From the NCBI RefSeq assembly GCF_043951865.1, contig NZ_JBINJF010000007.1:62001-126000 (forward strand): a DNA stretch of 64,000 nt, given 5' to 3'. Below, one piece after another: positions 26,240 to 35,403 of this stretch. Both the position numbers and the translations under genes were made by a program. A model generated the notes under the pieces. The model made no database searches, was not told the DNA's origin, and saw only the letters and a program-made list of their open reading frames with translations. Position 1 is the first letter of the stretch. The number at the start of each line of letters is the position of its first letter. The stretch comes from JAMQKA01 sp043951865. Its GTDB lineage: Bacteria; Bacteroidota; Rhodothermia; Balneolales; Balneolaceae.

Positions 26240-26245
26240 TAAAAG

Positions 26246-26319
26246 TGCGCCCGGAAGGATTCGAACCCTCAACTTTCAGATCCGAAGTCTGACGCTCTAT
26301 CCAGTTGAGCTACGGGCGC
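26246..26319 (-). tRNA. tRNA-Arg (anticodon TCG)
   Basis: A 74-nt cloverleaf read on the minus strand: acceptor GCGCCCG/CGGGCGC, D-stem GCTC/GAGC, anticodon stem TCAGA/TCTGA with loop CTTCGGA (anticodon TCG, decoding CGA), T-arm GAGGG/CCTTC with loop TTCGAAT, discriminator A, no encoded CCA. It is the probable insertion site of the element to its 3' side, and its 5' 28 nt are repeated at 26463-26490. Confidence 0.95.
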
Positions 26320-26451
26320 TTACGGGTTTTCAGCATTTTGAAAACCAATGCTAAAGAACTAATTAAAAGAACAAAACTACAAAATTTCTTGCTCGTCATG
26401 TAGTCAAAAAATCGACTAAAAACTGAAATCCTTTTACCCCCGCCTGTTTGT

Positions 26452-26490
26452 TCCGAAGCCAAACGCTCTATCCAGTTGAGCTACGGGCGC
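26452..26490 (-). pseudogene. Decayed tRNA-Arg (5' half)
   Basis: The first 28 nt equal those of the intact tRNA-Arg, and the anticodon loop CTTCGGA is kept, but the anticodon stem begins TTTGG and its partner strand and T-arm are degraded (26420-26451 retains only scattered matches to a T-arm). The stem differs from that of the intact copy, so this is not a fresh duplicate but a second tRNA-Arg that has decayed, or a scar of an earlier insertion. Confidence 0.7.
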
Positions 26491-26773
26491 AGGTGTATTG
26501 AAGCTAAATATAACAACCAGCTCCAATTCTGAGAAAGACAAAAGTAAGGAATAATTATCTTTTCTTCATTTATTAATTTTACGGTTTAAATAAGCTAAAA
26601 TACAACATGTTGTGGTGACACCGGATGAAGCGTAAATAAAGTTCGCAGGTTGTTTTTTGTTGTACTCATCCCGGCAAAATTCGTACCCGGTATAAACGGT
26701 TTGCCGTCAAATTGAGTTGTACCAATAGCTAAACCCTTCAGGTAAATGGAAAATACAAAATGGGAGTTACATC

Positions 26774-27628
26774 ATGAAGAGTACAGGGATTATTTCGGTT
26801 ATAATGATAATGACAGGAATATTGTTGGTTATAGGTTGTTCAGAAGAGGATAAAGATCTGATCGATCGGATGCAGCTTGAGCATAATGATGATGAACCGG
26901 TTGCCAATGCGGCGGCTGACTACTCTCCAATACAGGAAGTTACCACCGAGACTGTTACGTATGCTACGGTTGACGGGGAGCCGGTTACCGGATATCTGGC
27001 CTACCCCGGGAATGCGGCTGATGATATTCCCGGGATAATAGTTATCCACGAGTGGTGGGGACTCAATGACAATATCCGCATGATGACCCGCCGGCTCGCC
27101 GAGCAGGGATACCGTGCGCTGGCGGTGGATCTATACAATGGGGAGTCGGCTGAATCTGCTGACCGGGCCGGTGAGCTTGCCCGGAAAGCAGGAGAACACC
27201 CAGAGCGGGCCGTCTCAAACCTGGAACAGGCCTATCGTTACCTGAGAGAGGAGCATCGTGTGCCTCGCGTCGGGACCATCGGCTGGTGCTTTGGGGGTGG
27301 TTGGTCGCTGCAAACGGCCCTGGCTCTCCCGCAGAATATTGATGCCACTGTCATTTATTATGGGCGGCTGGTAACCGACCCGGGACAGCTCCAAAAGCTG
27401 GAGATGCCAATACTTGGAATTTTCGGATCCGAAGACAGCGGGATTCCCCCGGAGGAGGTCAGGAAGTTTGAAACCGCACTCAATGAAGCGGGGATCTCCA
27501 ATTCTATTCATATTTATGATGGGGCCGGGCACGCTTTTGCAAACCCTTCAGGCAATCGTTATATGGAGGAAGCCGCCGAGGACGCATGGAATAAAACCAT
27601 ATCATTTTTTGAAGAATATTTGAAATAA
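26774..27628 (+). CDS. Dienelactone hydrolase family lipoprotein
   Basis: A 284-residue alpha/beta hydrolase with a lipoprotein signal peptide (hydrophobic run to LLVIGC, lipobox Cys22), so it is probably anchored in an envelope membrane. The domain has IVIHEWWGLNDNIRMMTRRLAEQGYRAL, nucleophile Cys in TIGWCFGGGW, the acid near FGSEDSGIPPEE and His in GAGHAFANPS. The family hydrolyses dienelactones and related esters; the natural substrate here is not known. GGGAG precedes the ATG. It is the first protein gene on the chromosome side of the tRNA and has higher G+C than the element. Confidence 0.85.
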   Translation: MKSTGIISVIMIMTGILLVIGCSEEDKDLIDRMQLEHNDDEPVANAAADYSPIQEVTTETVTYATVDGEPVTGYLAYPGNAADDIPGIIVIHEWWGLNDNIRMMTRRLAEQGYRALAVDLYNGESAESADRAGELARKAGEHPERAVSNLEQAYRYLREEHRVPRVGTIGWCFGGGWSLQTALALPQNIDATVIYYGRLVTDPGQLQKLEMPILGIFGSEDSGIPPEEVRKFETALNEAGISNSIHIYDGAGHAFANPSGNRYMEEAAEDAWNKTISFFEEYLK

Positions 27629-27691
27629 TCGGAATATTCCCCTCTTGTCAGGGACTGTAGAACTGGAATCTGAATTTTATCTCAACATACG

Positions 27692-28363
27692 ATGTCATAC
27701 ACAGTTGATATAACAGGTATTGAACAGGTTACGCATGATGTAAAGCGATTTAAAACAGAAAAACCGGAAGGCTACGAGTTTGAACCGGGCCAGGCCACAG
27801 AACTTTCGGTCAATAAGGAGGGATGGGCAGACGAAAAACGTCCATTTACTTTTACCTCCCTGAATGAGGAGCCCGAACTGGAGTTTACCATCAAAATTTA
27901 TGATGATCACGACGGGGTGACCAAACAGATCGATCGACTGCAGGCCGGGGATCAGTTTATTATCGGTGATCCCTGGGGTACCATTCAGTACAAAGGTCCG
28001 GGCGTTTTCCTGGCGGGTGGCGCCGGAGTTACCCCGTTTATCGCCATTTTGCGGGATCGTTATGAAAACGGGGAAATTGAGGGAAACAAACTTATTTTCT
28101 CCAACAAAACCGAAAAGGATATTATCCTTAAAGAGGAGTTCGAACAGATCCTGGGTGATAACTTCATCAACGTGATTACCGATGAGCCGACCAGCGATTA
28201 TATCTATCTCGACGGGTTCATTGACAAGGCATTTTTAGAAAACCAGATCGACGATTTTGACCAGCCATTCTATATTTGCGGTCCCATGCCGTTTAATATG
28301 GCCATGATGGATTACCTGGAAGAGCTCGGGGCAGAGCCCGATGCCCTCATTTTTGAGGAATAG
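27692..28363 (+). CDS. FAD/NAD(P)-binding ferredoxin-reductase-type flavoprotein
   Basis: A 223-residue oxidoreductase. The N-terminal beta-barrel binds FAD (EKRPFTFTSLNEE, the R-x-[YF]-[TS] motif), with pyrophosphate-binding GVTKQIDRLQAGDQF. The NAD(P) domain begins with FLAGGAGVTPFIAILRD and ends with FYICGPMPFNMAMMDYLEELG. It has no iron-sulfur domain, so electrons must pass to a separate acceptor. It sits 63 bp after the hydrolase gene and may be co-transcribed. A detoxification or hydroxylase-partner role is inference. Confidence 0.85.
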   Translation: MSYTVDITGIEQVTHDVKRFKTEKPEGYEFEPGQATELSVNKEGWADEKRPFTFTSLNEEPELEFTIKIYDDHDGVTKQIDRLQAGDQFIIGDPWGTIQYKGPGVFLAGGAGVTPFIAILRDRYENGEIEGNKLIFSNKTEKDIILKEEFEQILGDNFINVITDEPTSDYIYLDGFIDKAFLENQIDDFDQPFYICGPMPFNMAMMDYLEELGAEPDALIFEE

Positions 28364-28451
28364 GCGGAGAAGACGGCTTGGCGGTGCTCCCTCGGCCTGG
28401 CACCCAGTGCTGCCGCCGGAATCAGATTTCTCCTTTGACCCACGGATTTTG

Positions 28452-29045
28452 TTACGCGAGGTCTTTACGACTATTCCAGTCGCCCCGAAAGGCGATCTCA
28501 TCCAGCTTTTTGCGACTTCGCCCCGAGGAAGGCTCGGCCTCCCCGAGGTAACCCAGGGCGATGCCCGTAAAAGGCTCATATCCCTCGGGAATGTTGAATA
28601 CATCGCGGGCGGCGCCGAGGTCGATTCCCGCCATCTGATGCAGGTAGATATCGTGGTTCATAGCCTCCAATGTCAGATAGGCAACGGCCTGGCCGAGATC
28701 ATGCCTGGCGGAACGGTTTGGAGATCCGCTTCCTGAAAATATGGTCTTGACCACCGTAAGAATCAGAACCGGGGCTTCTTGTGCCCACCGGCGGTTTCCG
28801 GGATTAAGTATATCTAAAAGCTGCTCATATTCTTCCGGGTGATCCCGGGTTGCAACGATGAAACGCCACGGCTGTTCATTGTATGAGGAGGGCGCCCACC
28901 GTGCCGCATCAAAGAGCTGGCGCAGGAGGTCGGGATCCACCGCTTCACCGGAAAAAGAGCGGGGACTCCACCGCTGCTGTATTAGCGGATGAACGGGATA
29001 GTGCGTATCTGATGCGACAGTATATTTTTCTGTTTCGATACTCAT
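28452..29045 (-). CDS. Nitroreductase family protein
   Basis: About 197 residues from the ATG at 29045 (a longer frame starts at 29108 but its extra 21 residues look non-coding). FMN-binding patterns are present: QQRWSPRSFSGEAVD near the N-terminus, AARWAPSSYNEQPWRFIVA, and GIALGYLGEAEPSSGRSRK near the end. Such enzymes are dimers that use FMN and NAD(P)H to reduce nitro compounds or quinones. It converges with the flavoprotein gene and diverges from the next one. Confidence 0.88.
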   Translation of the reverse strand: MSIETEKYTVASDTHYPVHPLIQQRWSPRSFSGEAVDPDLLRQLFDAARWAPSSYNEQPWRFIVATRDHPEEYEQLLDILNPGNRRWAQEAPVLILTVVKTIFSGSGSPNRSARHDLGQAVAYLTLEAMNHDIYLHQMAGIDLGAARDVFNIPEGYEPFTGIALGYLGEAEPSSGRSRKKLDEIAFRGDWNSRKDLA

Positions 29046-29260
29046 GCAGATGGATTCAGGATTATTGTTCAATGTTAAACCAGGGAACGAGTCCCTGGAG
29101 GTCTTCATTCCAGCATTTAAGGAACCCGGTGGGGGAGTAGAGATGTTTCCAGAAGGGCCTGCTATATTTGCCGTTTATTTGAAGCTCTGCCAAAGGATTG
29201 ATATCCTGTTAGTTCGTGTTATAAATGCAGAAATCAGAACAAGAATGAACACAGAACATA

Positions 29261-29635
29261 ATGAAACTTGTAGATCCGTCAGGAAATGAAGTAACGAGTA
29301 AGCAAAATGAAAATGCCCAGGAGCTGGAAAAGCAGGTCTCCAAAAAGGTTGAAAAGTTACTGGAGCCGATCTTGAACAAGGTCAAGTTGTCGGGCGCCCA
29401 GGTTCCGCAGCAGCAGCTTGTACAGCTGAGTTCAATGGCCCATCAGATGCTGTTCAACCGCATGATTTATAATCTTATTCAAAAAGTTGGCATTGATGAT
29501 ATCGACGAGCTGCTGGCCGACGATGATGTGGAAGAGCTGAAGACAGAGCTGAGCAACCAGATCCAAATGGTTGACCAGGCCGATTTGCAGGAAAAGATGC
29601 AACAAGCTCAACAACAGGACAAGCCGGAAGCCTGA
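29261..29635 (+). CDS. Small conserved coiled-coil protein, function unknown
   Basis: A 124-residue, fully helical cytoplasmic protein: heptad-rich ELEKQVSKKVEKLLEPILNKV, a middle LVQLSSMAHQMLFNRMIYNLI, and an acidic, glutamine-rich C-terminus. No family recognised. It is followed by a good terminator (29676-29709) and so is monocistronic. Promoter probably lies in the 215 bp shared with the divergent nitroreductase. Confidence 0.65.
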   Translation: MKLVDPSGNEVTSKQNENAQELEKQVSKKVEKLLEPILNKVKLSGAQVPQQQLVQLSSMAHQMLFNRMIYNLIQKVGIDDIDELLADDDVEELKTELSNQIQMVDQADLQEKMQQAQQQDKPEA

Positions 29636-29675
29636 CTATAACCTGGGTTAAAGTTCAAAACCCTTTAATTATTAC

Positions 29676-29709
29676 AGCCTGTATCCCGCCGGGGTGCAGG
29701 CTTTTTTAT
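29676..29709 (+). terminator. Rho-independent terminator
   Basis: Stem agcctg (29676-29681) / caggct (29697-29702), GC-rich interior, followed by a T-rich tail. It lies 40 bp after the small coiled-coil gene. Confidence 0.75.
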
Positions 29710-30072
29710 TTTGTAGCTGCTGAAGGATGAAAAAAACTTTATAGCGCATGCTGTACGAAAGGAGTAGAATTTAAACAGGGAGGGTTTTCAAAGGCAGGCA
29801 ATGAAAAAGCCCGATTGCTCACCGTGCTTTTTGAATCAACTGTTATTAATATAGGGAGCAATACCTATACGGGGCAACATTATCTTTAAATATCCATGTA
29901 ATATATAACTAATATACAAGTGAAGTTATTTTATCATGTGGATAACGTTATCTTTTGTTGATGTACTTTGTACCGGGATTGAACATAATGGAGACTTTTG
30001 GAAGGGATGTTGTGTCAGGGACAGGCCATATACGATGATCGCGCTTATAACCGTCCCTTCGTTGCCGATAGG
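29710..30072. other. Intergenic, no gene seen
   Basis: About 360 bp between the terminator and the queA stop. A weak hairpin aaaaagc/gcttttt (29804-29832) could be a second terminator. One 57-codon frame from 29936 runs antisense into queA and is judged spurious. Nothing else recognised. Confidence 0.5.
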
Positions 30073-31074
30073 TTATAAGATAAGCATGGCGTCACCAAAG
30101 GAGTAAAACCGGTATTCGTTTTCGATTGCGTGCCGGTATACGCGGTGCATCTCCTCAAATCCCATAAAGGCTGCAATCAGCATCAGCAGGGTGCTCTTGG
30201 GCAGGTGAAAGTTGGTTATTAATGCATCAGCGGCCTTAAATTGGTAGCCCGGGCGAATAAATATATCTGTTTCCCTGGTTTCCGGTTTGAACTGTCCCGC
30301 CCTGTCGGCGTTGGATTCCAGCACGCGCATGCTTGTTGTGCCGATTGCGGTGATATGTGAGGCGCTGTTCAGCTTGTCGGCCGTTTCCCGGTCGATCTCA
30401 TACCACTCGCTGTGCATATTGTGTTCGTCGATATCTTCCGTTTTTACGGGGGCGAATGTCCCCAGTCCCACATGCAACGTGACTTCGGCCCAATCAATAG
30501 TTGAAGTTTCAATTTTATCAATCAGGCTATCCGTGAAATGGAGTCCCGCTGTTGGGGCCGCCTTGCTTCCGGGGTCCCGGGCGTAAACCGTCTGGTATTC
30601 TCCGGAAAGCGACTCATCCTGCTCGATGTACGGGGGAAAGGGAGTATATTTATAGGTGTTGTAAATCGGGTCGTGCAGGCTCGGGGTGAGCTGAAGCGTA
30701 CGGATGCCCTCTTCATCTACAGAAAGTACGGTTGCCGTTATCTGCCCGGTAAGCTCAACGGTCTTCCCCTCCCCAAATTTTTTCCCGGGCCGGACCAAAG
30801 CGCGAACCGTCGTCGGGTTGATGGTTTCGAGGATAAAAATTTCCCTGCGGCCATCTTCAAACAGGAGCCTGCATTTTTCAACCTTGCTGTTGTTGGCCAC
30901 CAGCGTCGTGTTTTCAGGGAGGTAGTCAAGTATATTATAGAAGTGATCGTCGGTGATCGTTTTTCGAGAGCGGTCATAAACGAGTAGTCGTGCGTGATCG
31001 CGGGGATGGACCGGCTCTTGGGCGATCAGCTCCTTGGGGAGCTCATAGTCAAAATCAGAAAGGGAAAAACTCAT
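30073..31074 (-). CDS. queA: S-adenosylmethionine:tRNA ribosyltransferase-isomerase
   Basis: A 333-residue QueA, the penultimate enzyme of queuosine synthesis: it transfers and isomerises the ribosyl part of AdoMet onto 7-aminomethyl-7-deazaguanine in tRNA to give epoxyqueuosine. Characteristic blocks are FDYELPKELIAQEPVHPRDHARLLV at the start, NNSKVEKCRL, GSKAAPTAGLHFT, VTLHVGLGTFAPV and FHLPKSTLLMLIAAFMG. Length agrees with the family. A single gene; start ATG at 31074. Confidence 0.96.
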   Translation of the reverse strand: MSFSLSDFDYELPKELIAQEPVHPRDHARLLVYDRSRKTITDDHFYNILDYLPENTTLVANNSKVEKCRLLFEDGRREIFILETINPTTVRALVRPGKKFGEGKTVELTGQITATVLSVDEEGIRTLQLTPSLHDPIYNTYKYTPFPPYIEQDESLSGEYQTVYARDPGSKAAPTAGLHFTDSLIDKIETSTIDWAEVTLHVGLGTFAPVKTEDIDEHNMHSEWYEIDRETADKLNSASHITAIGTTSMRVLESNADRAGQFKPETRETDIFIRPGYQFKAADALITNFHLPKSTLLMLIAAFMGFEEMHRVYRHAIENEYRFYSFGDAMLIL

Positions 31075-31229
31075 TGCAGATATCAGTTCGGGGATGATCG
31101 ATTAGTGCCAGTTAATGCCGGTTAAGGTAAACACATCGGCCTACAGAAAAAAGGAAAATACGGCAAAAGTCGCTCGTCTCTCGCCCCCCGGTTTATGCAG
31201 CAAGTACCGAAGTTGAAGTTTCCCGACGA

Positions 31230-32333
31230 TCAGTTCTCCCGGTTGTTGCCAAACGGCAGTTCCAGCTGTTTGTGAATCCCCTCTTCATTTAGATTGAGAT
31301 TGGATAGGGTGATTCCCAGCAGCCGGACTTTTCGCTGGCCCGCCTGGGTCTGTTCCAGCAGGATGGTAGCCGCCCTGGCGATCTCATCCGCATCATCGAT
31401 ATAGTGGTCAAAAGAGACGCTTCGGGTAATGGTTTCAAAGTCGGCATATCGCACTTTAATGGTGATGGTTTTGCCTGCCGCATTTTTACTTTTCATGCTG
31501 GTGGAGATTTTTTGGGCCAGCTCACTAAAAAAATTGCTAATCCATTCGATATCGTCTACATCTTCAGAAAACGTGCGCTCCTTGCCGATCGACTTTCTGA
31601 TTCGATCCGGTTTCACCTCCCGGTTGTCGATGCCGCGGACAATCCGATAGTAAAACCGGCCCGTCTTGCCGAAATGCTCCACCAGGTCGATCTCCGACCA
31701 CTGCTTCAGGTCCGCTCCATTGGTGATGCCGAGAGCGTGCATCTTTTTTTCGGTGGCCTCCCCTATCCCGTAGAATTCACCGATGTCCAGTTGTTCAAGG
31801 AAATCCGGGGCCGCTTCCGGCGTAATCAGGGCCAGCCCGTTCGGTTTGTTGAGGTCGGAGGCAATTTTAGCCAAAAACTTGTTGTAGGATACGCCCGCCG
31901 AGGCGTTGAGCTGTACCTGCTGTTTAATAAGTTTGCGAATTTTTTGGGCGATAAGGGTGGCGGAGGGGATATCATGGTGGTTCTCCGTGACATCCAAAAA
32001 TGCTTCATCCAGCGAAAGGGGCTCCACCAGGTCGGTGAACTGGTAGAAAATCTCCCGGATCTCTCCCGATATTTTCCGGTATACCTCAAATCGGGGTTTG
32101 ACAAAGATGGCATGGGGACAGAGCCGTGCGGCTTTGGCGGCCGGCATTGCGGAATGGACTCCATATTTTCGCACCTCGTAACTGGCAGCGGCCACCACGC
32201 CGCGTCCCTCGGGCGAACCGCCGACAATCACCGGTTTCCCCCGGTATTCAGGGAAGTCACGCTGCTCCACGGATGCGTAGAATGCATCCATGTCGATATG
32301 GATGATTTTTCTGATGTTATCGGGATCCGACAT
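31230..32333 (-). CDS. dinB: DNA polymerase IV (DinB)
   Basis: A 367-residue Y-family polymerase. Catalytic sites are in IIHIDMDAFYASVEQR (D14), the fingers VAAASYEVRKYGVHSAMP, and EPLSLDEAFLDVTE (the Asp-Glu pair). GVSYNKFLAKIASDLNKPNG and FYGIGEATEKKMHALGI follow. The C-terminal QLELPFG is a likely beta-clamp-binding motif. This is the housekeeping lesion-bypass polymerase, distinct from the one carried by the element. It is a single gene, divergent from the small membrane protein. Confidence 0.95.
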   Translation of the reverse strand: MSDPDNIRKIIHIDMDAFYASVEQRDFPEYRGKPVIVGGSPEGRGVVAAASYEVRKYGVHSAMPAAKAARLCPHAIFVKPRFEVYRKISGEIREIFYQFTDLVEPLSLDEAFLDVTENHHDIPSATLIAQKIRKLIKQQVQLNASAGVSYNKFLAKIASDLNKPNGLALITPEAAPDFLEQLDIGEFYGIGEATEKKMHALGITNGADLKQWSEIDLVEHFGKTGRFYYRIVRGIDNREVKPDRIRKSIGKERTFSEDVDDIEWISNFFSELAQKISTSMKSKNAAGKTITIKVRYADFETITRSVSFDHYIDDADEIARAATILLEQTQAGQRKVRLLGITLSNLNLNEEGIHKQLELPFGNNREN

Positions 32334-32451
32334 GCCAGACCGGGATATTATTTTACCTGAAATGTACGAGTTCTGCTTCGAATGTTAAGCATCTTCCCTA
32401 TATTTAAGGAAACAACCGCTAAACAAAAATTCACGGAGGTTATATCGTTTT

Positions 32452-32736
32452 ATGGAACAAGTAAGTGGAGAAACTATTTTTTGGCTGATCGCGCTGGGAA
32501 TTGTTGTAGGGTGGATTACCCACCTGGTCATCGGGGAAAAGGGATTTGGACTGGGTCCCAACCTGGCCAGTGGAGCTGTTGGCAGCTTGATCGTGGGGTT
32601 GATAGCCCTGCAGCTTGGAATGCCCGGAAGCCTCCTGTTTGGATTTTTGGGATGCATGACGATCCTGTTTTTGGCGAATGTATTCAGCGTGGGTTCGGCG
32701 CACGAAACAGGAATGAAAATCACCAACAAGCGTTAA
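32452..32736 (+). CDS. GlsB/YeaQ/YmgE family membrane protein
   Basis: A 94-residue protein with three hydrophobic helices (IFWLIALGIVVGWITHLVIG, LASGAVGSLIVGLIALQLG, LLFGFLGCMTILFLANVF) and glycine pairs typical of this stress-associated inner-membrane family (also called transglycosylase-associated). No enzymatic residues; function in the family is poorly known. A 190-bp untranslated stretch separates it from the next terminator. Confidence 0.75.
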   Translation: MEQVSGETIFWLIALGIVVGWITHLVIGEKGFGLGPNLASGAVGSLIVGLIALQLGMPGSLLFGFLGCMTILFLANVFSVGSAHETGMKITNKR

Positions 32737-33376
32737 CCGCCATGCAATCTCTTGCACGCTCCTGTCGTCCAAAACCCCTTGAAATGGCATGGATGGTTGG
32801 TTTTTTCAGGTTCAGAAGAGTTGGGCCCTGATATTTTTTCCTTTTTTTGCATTGGTGAAAAAAATATTAGGACTTTTCCATAAAATTTTTAATTTATGTG
32901 TAGGGATTGTGATGGGATGATAACGAAAAGGGCCTCGATGTAATGTCGGGGCCTTTTTTATTTCCTCAAATTACCGCCTGCTCTTTCCCTTATTTTGCCT
33001 TCCGTCCAATATTTATTTCATTTTCCATTCATAATGTCGTTTAATAAGCATTTTCAGGACTGTTATCGTGCAAAAGAAACGCTTTCCTCAGAATTGCATG
33101 TCTTTTAAAACTGAATTATACCGGTCGCAGCGTGCAGAATTTTACATCCTGAATGAACAGTCTGGCGCACAGGTGATGCCGTGGGGCTCTGCGCAGCCGG
33201 ATCTTAAGAGTGAGGAATTTGCTGGCCGGGATCTGTCAGGAATGGTGGGTTTAAGGAAGGCGGCATCTCGGTTCCGCTGATTACCTGCCTGCGTCACTGC
33301 CGTTGAATGATTGAATAAACTAATGTAGCTTGCGAAGCGGATGAATGAATGTTGCTGAATAAAAACATATGACCAT
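32737..33376. other. 640-bp intergenic region, no supported gene
   Basis: It contains the terminator at 32926-32960 and little else that I can name. A 70-codon plus-strand frame at 33068-33280 has neither a ribosome site nor protein-like composition. A small RNA ending at the terminator is possible but not supported by any recognised motif. Confidence 0.4.
32926..32960 (+). terminator. Rho-independent terminator
   Basis: A 13-bp stem with two wobble pairs, aaaagggcctcga / tcggggcctttt, a 7-nt loop and a T-run (32954-32959). The A-run on the other side lets it work both ways. The nearest upstream gene is 190 bp away. Confidence 0.75.
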
Positions 33377-33895
33377 ATGAGTCAAAAGCAGACGTATTCC
33401 TTGTGGCTTCGTCCATTTGGGGATATCGCTTACAGCCTGCATGAGCGGATTAAAAAGCTAAGTGCCCAACACGATACCCCGGTTTTTGAGCCGCATGTAA
33501 CACTGCTGGGCGGACTTGCGGCCGGGGAGACTGCACTCACACAACTGACCGATACACTGGCTTCTTCGCTGCATCCTTTTGAGATACTGCTAACCCGTGC
33601 GGGATATACAGACAGCTTCTATCAATCCCTGTTTGTGCATGCGGAGAAAAGCGAAGAGCTGGTTAAGGCCAGGAGAAATGCCGAGCGTTTATTTGATGTG
33701 CATCCGGAAGAGGAGTTTATGCCCCATCTGAGTTTGTTGTATGGTAATCTTACGCGCAGGGAAAAGGAGCGTATTCTCAATGTGATGGGACGAGAATTTC
33801 ATACCCGGTTTCCTGTCCACAACCTATTGCTTATTGAGACGACAGGAAAACCGGAAAGCTGGAAGAAAATTCATTCGGCAGAATTTAAATCCTGA
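33377..33895 (+). CDS. 2H phosphoesterase (2'-5' RNA ligase / cyclic phosphodiesterase type)
   Basis: A 172-residue protein of the 2H superfamily with its two HxT/S motifs: FEPHVTLLGG and FMPHLSLLYG. These histidines act on 2',3'-cyclic phosphates or 2'-5' bonds of RNA. The N-terminus SLWLRPFGDIAYSLHERI fits the family. The physiological substrate cannot be derived. It precedes the glutamate dehydrogenase gene by about 95 bp. Confidence 0.8.
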   Translation: MSQKQTYSLWLRPFGDIAYSLHERIKKLSAQHDTPVFEPHVTLLGGLAAGETALTQLTDTLASSLHPFEILLTRAGYTDSFYQSLFVHAEKSEELVKARRNAERLFDVHPEEEFMPHLSLLYGNLTRREKERILNVMGREFHTRFPVHNLLLIETTGKPESWKKIHSAEFKS

Positions 33896-33991
33896 ATGCG
33901 CTATACCCGTGGTTTGTTATCCGGAATATATCTGGCTGCGGGACCCAGGCCGACGAACTGTGAATTAATTTAATTCCAAAAAAAATTGACT

Positions 33992-35395
33992 ATGTCCAAC
34001 TATAAATTTTTTGACCAGGTAAACAAGGCGTTTGACAAGGCGGCAGAATTTTCACGCTTTGAAAATGGATTACTGAATCAGATAAAGATCTGTAATACCG
34101 TATATCACGTGACGTTTCCGCTGAGAAGGGATAACGGTGATATCGAGGTTATCCAGGGCTGGAGGGTGGAGCACAGCCATCACAAACTGCCGACCAAAGG
34201 GGGAATTCGGTTTAGTACTACGGTTAATGAAGATGAAACCATGGCGCTGGCTGCACTGATGACGTACAAATGCGCTGTTGTTGACGTGCCGTTTGGAGGG
34301 GCCAAAGGGGGGATAAAGATCGATAAAAACAACTACTCGGATGCCGAAATCGAACGTATTACCCGCCGGTATACCTTTGAGCTGATAAAAAAGAATTTCA
34401 TAGGTCCAGGTTCGGATGTGCCGGCCCCCGATTACGGCACCGGGGCCCGGGAAATGGGCTGGATTTTGGACACCTACCGCCAGCTTTCCAATGATATCAA
34501 CAGCGAGGGTTGCGTTACTGGTAAACCGATTCCCCAGGGAGGAATTCGCGGGCGCACGGAAGCGACCGGACGAGGGGTGTTTTTTGGAGTTCGGGAAGCG
34601 TGCGAAAACAAGGAAGACATGAATGAGCTGGGGCTCTCCAAAGGTATCGAAGGAAAAACCTTTGTTGTTCAGGGATTGGGCAACGTTGGCTATCACTCGG
34701 CGAAATATATGACAGAGGCGGGCGCCAAACTGGTGGGAGTGGCAGAAATTGAGGGTTCAATATACGATCCTGGCGGTATCGACCTGGAGGCACTGGTGGA
34801 ATACCGGAAAAAAAACGACACCCTCATCGGGTTTGGCAATGCCAGGGAGCTGGGAAACAACAAGGCCGTCCTGGAGGCTGAGTGCGATATCCTGATACCC
34901 GCCGCGCTCGAGAATCAGATTAACGAGCAGAATGCCCCCAATATCAAGGCCAAAATTGTTGCCGAGGCGGCCAACGGGCCCACGACCTCCGAGGCCCATG
35001 AAATATTAAAGAAGCGCGGGGCCCTTGTCATTCCCGACAATTACCTTAACGCCGGCGGGGTTACGGTCTCCTATTTCGAGTGGCTGAAGAATCTCTCGCA
35101 TGTGCGATTTGGCCGGCTCGAAAAAAGAGCGGAGGAAACCAGCTATCGCAAAATATTAAAAGTGGTTGAAAATATTTCCGACAGGTCGTTTACCGAAGAC
35201 GAGATGAAGGCACTGGCACACGGGGCCGGTGAATACGAGCTCGTTGATTCTGGCCTGGAAGAGACGATGGTCAACGCCTATATCGAAATTAATGAGCTCC
35301 GCAAGCGACACGACATAGACTTGCGTACGGCGGCTTTTTTGAGTGCCATAGAAAAAGTCGGGATCATGTATGAACAGATGGGCATATTCCCATGA
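33992..35395 (+). CDS. gdhA: Glutamate dehydrogenase (Glu/Leu/Phe/Val family)
   Basis: A 467-residue enzyme from the ATG at 33992. Substrate-binding KGGIRFS, catalytic lysine in MTYKCAVVDVPFGGAKGGIK, the aspartate loop GPGSDVPAPDYGT, the Rossmann motif VVQGLGNVGYHSAKYM and EAANGPTTSEAH near the NAD site are all present. It interconverts glutamate and 2-oxoglutarate plus ammonia. The coenzyme is not certain, but the residue after the last Rossmann strand (VGVAEIEG) is acidic, favouring NAD. Single gene; degenerate 7-bp repeats follow. Confidence 0.93.
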   Translation: MSNYKFFDQVNKAFDKAAEFSRFENGLLNQIKICNTVYHVTFPLRRDNGDIEVIQGWRVEHSHHKLPTKGGIRFSTTVNEDETMALAALMTYKCAVVDVPFGGAKGGIKIDKNNYSDAEIERITRRYTFELIKKNFIGPGSDVPAPDYGTGAREMGWILDTYRQLSNDINSEGCVTGKPIPQGGIRGRTEATGRGVFFGVREACENKEDMNELGLSKGIEGKTFVVQGLGNVGYHSAKYMTEAGAKLVGVAEIEGSIYDPGGIDLEALVEYRKKNDTLIGFGNARELGNNKAVLEAECDILIPAALENQINEQNAPNIKAKIVAEAANGPTTSEAHEILKKRGALVIPDNYLNAGGVTVSYFEWLKNLSHVRFGRLEKRAEETSYRKILKVVENISDRSFTEDEMKALAHGAGEYELVDSGLEETMVNAYIEINELRKRHDIDLRTAAFLSAIEKVGIMYEQMGIFP

Positions 35396-35403
35396 TGGAT
35401 TAC

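Noticed and set aside
29804..29832. Hairpin aaaaagc/gcttttt considered as a terminator
   Set aside because: The stem is short and A/T-dominated with a 15-nt loop; only mentioned as weak.
29936..30109. 57-codon frame near the queA 3' end
   Set aside because: Runs antisense into queA and has no protein-like pattern.
31404..32360. 318-codon frame antisense to dinB
   Set aside because: Shadow of a certain gene in G+C-rich DNA; no motifs.
33068..33280. 70-codon plus-strand frame
   Set aside because: Composition not protein-like and no initiation site; treated as intergenic.
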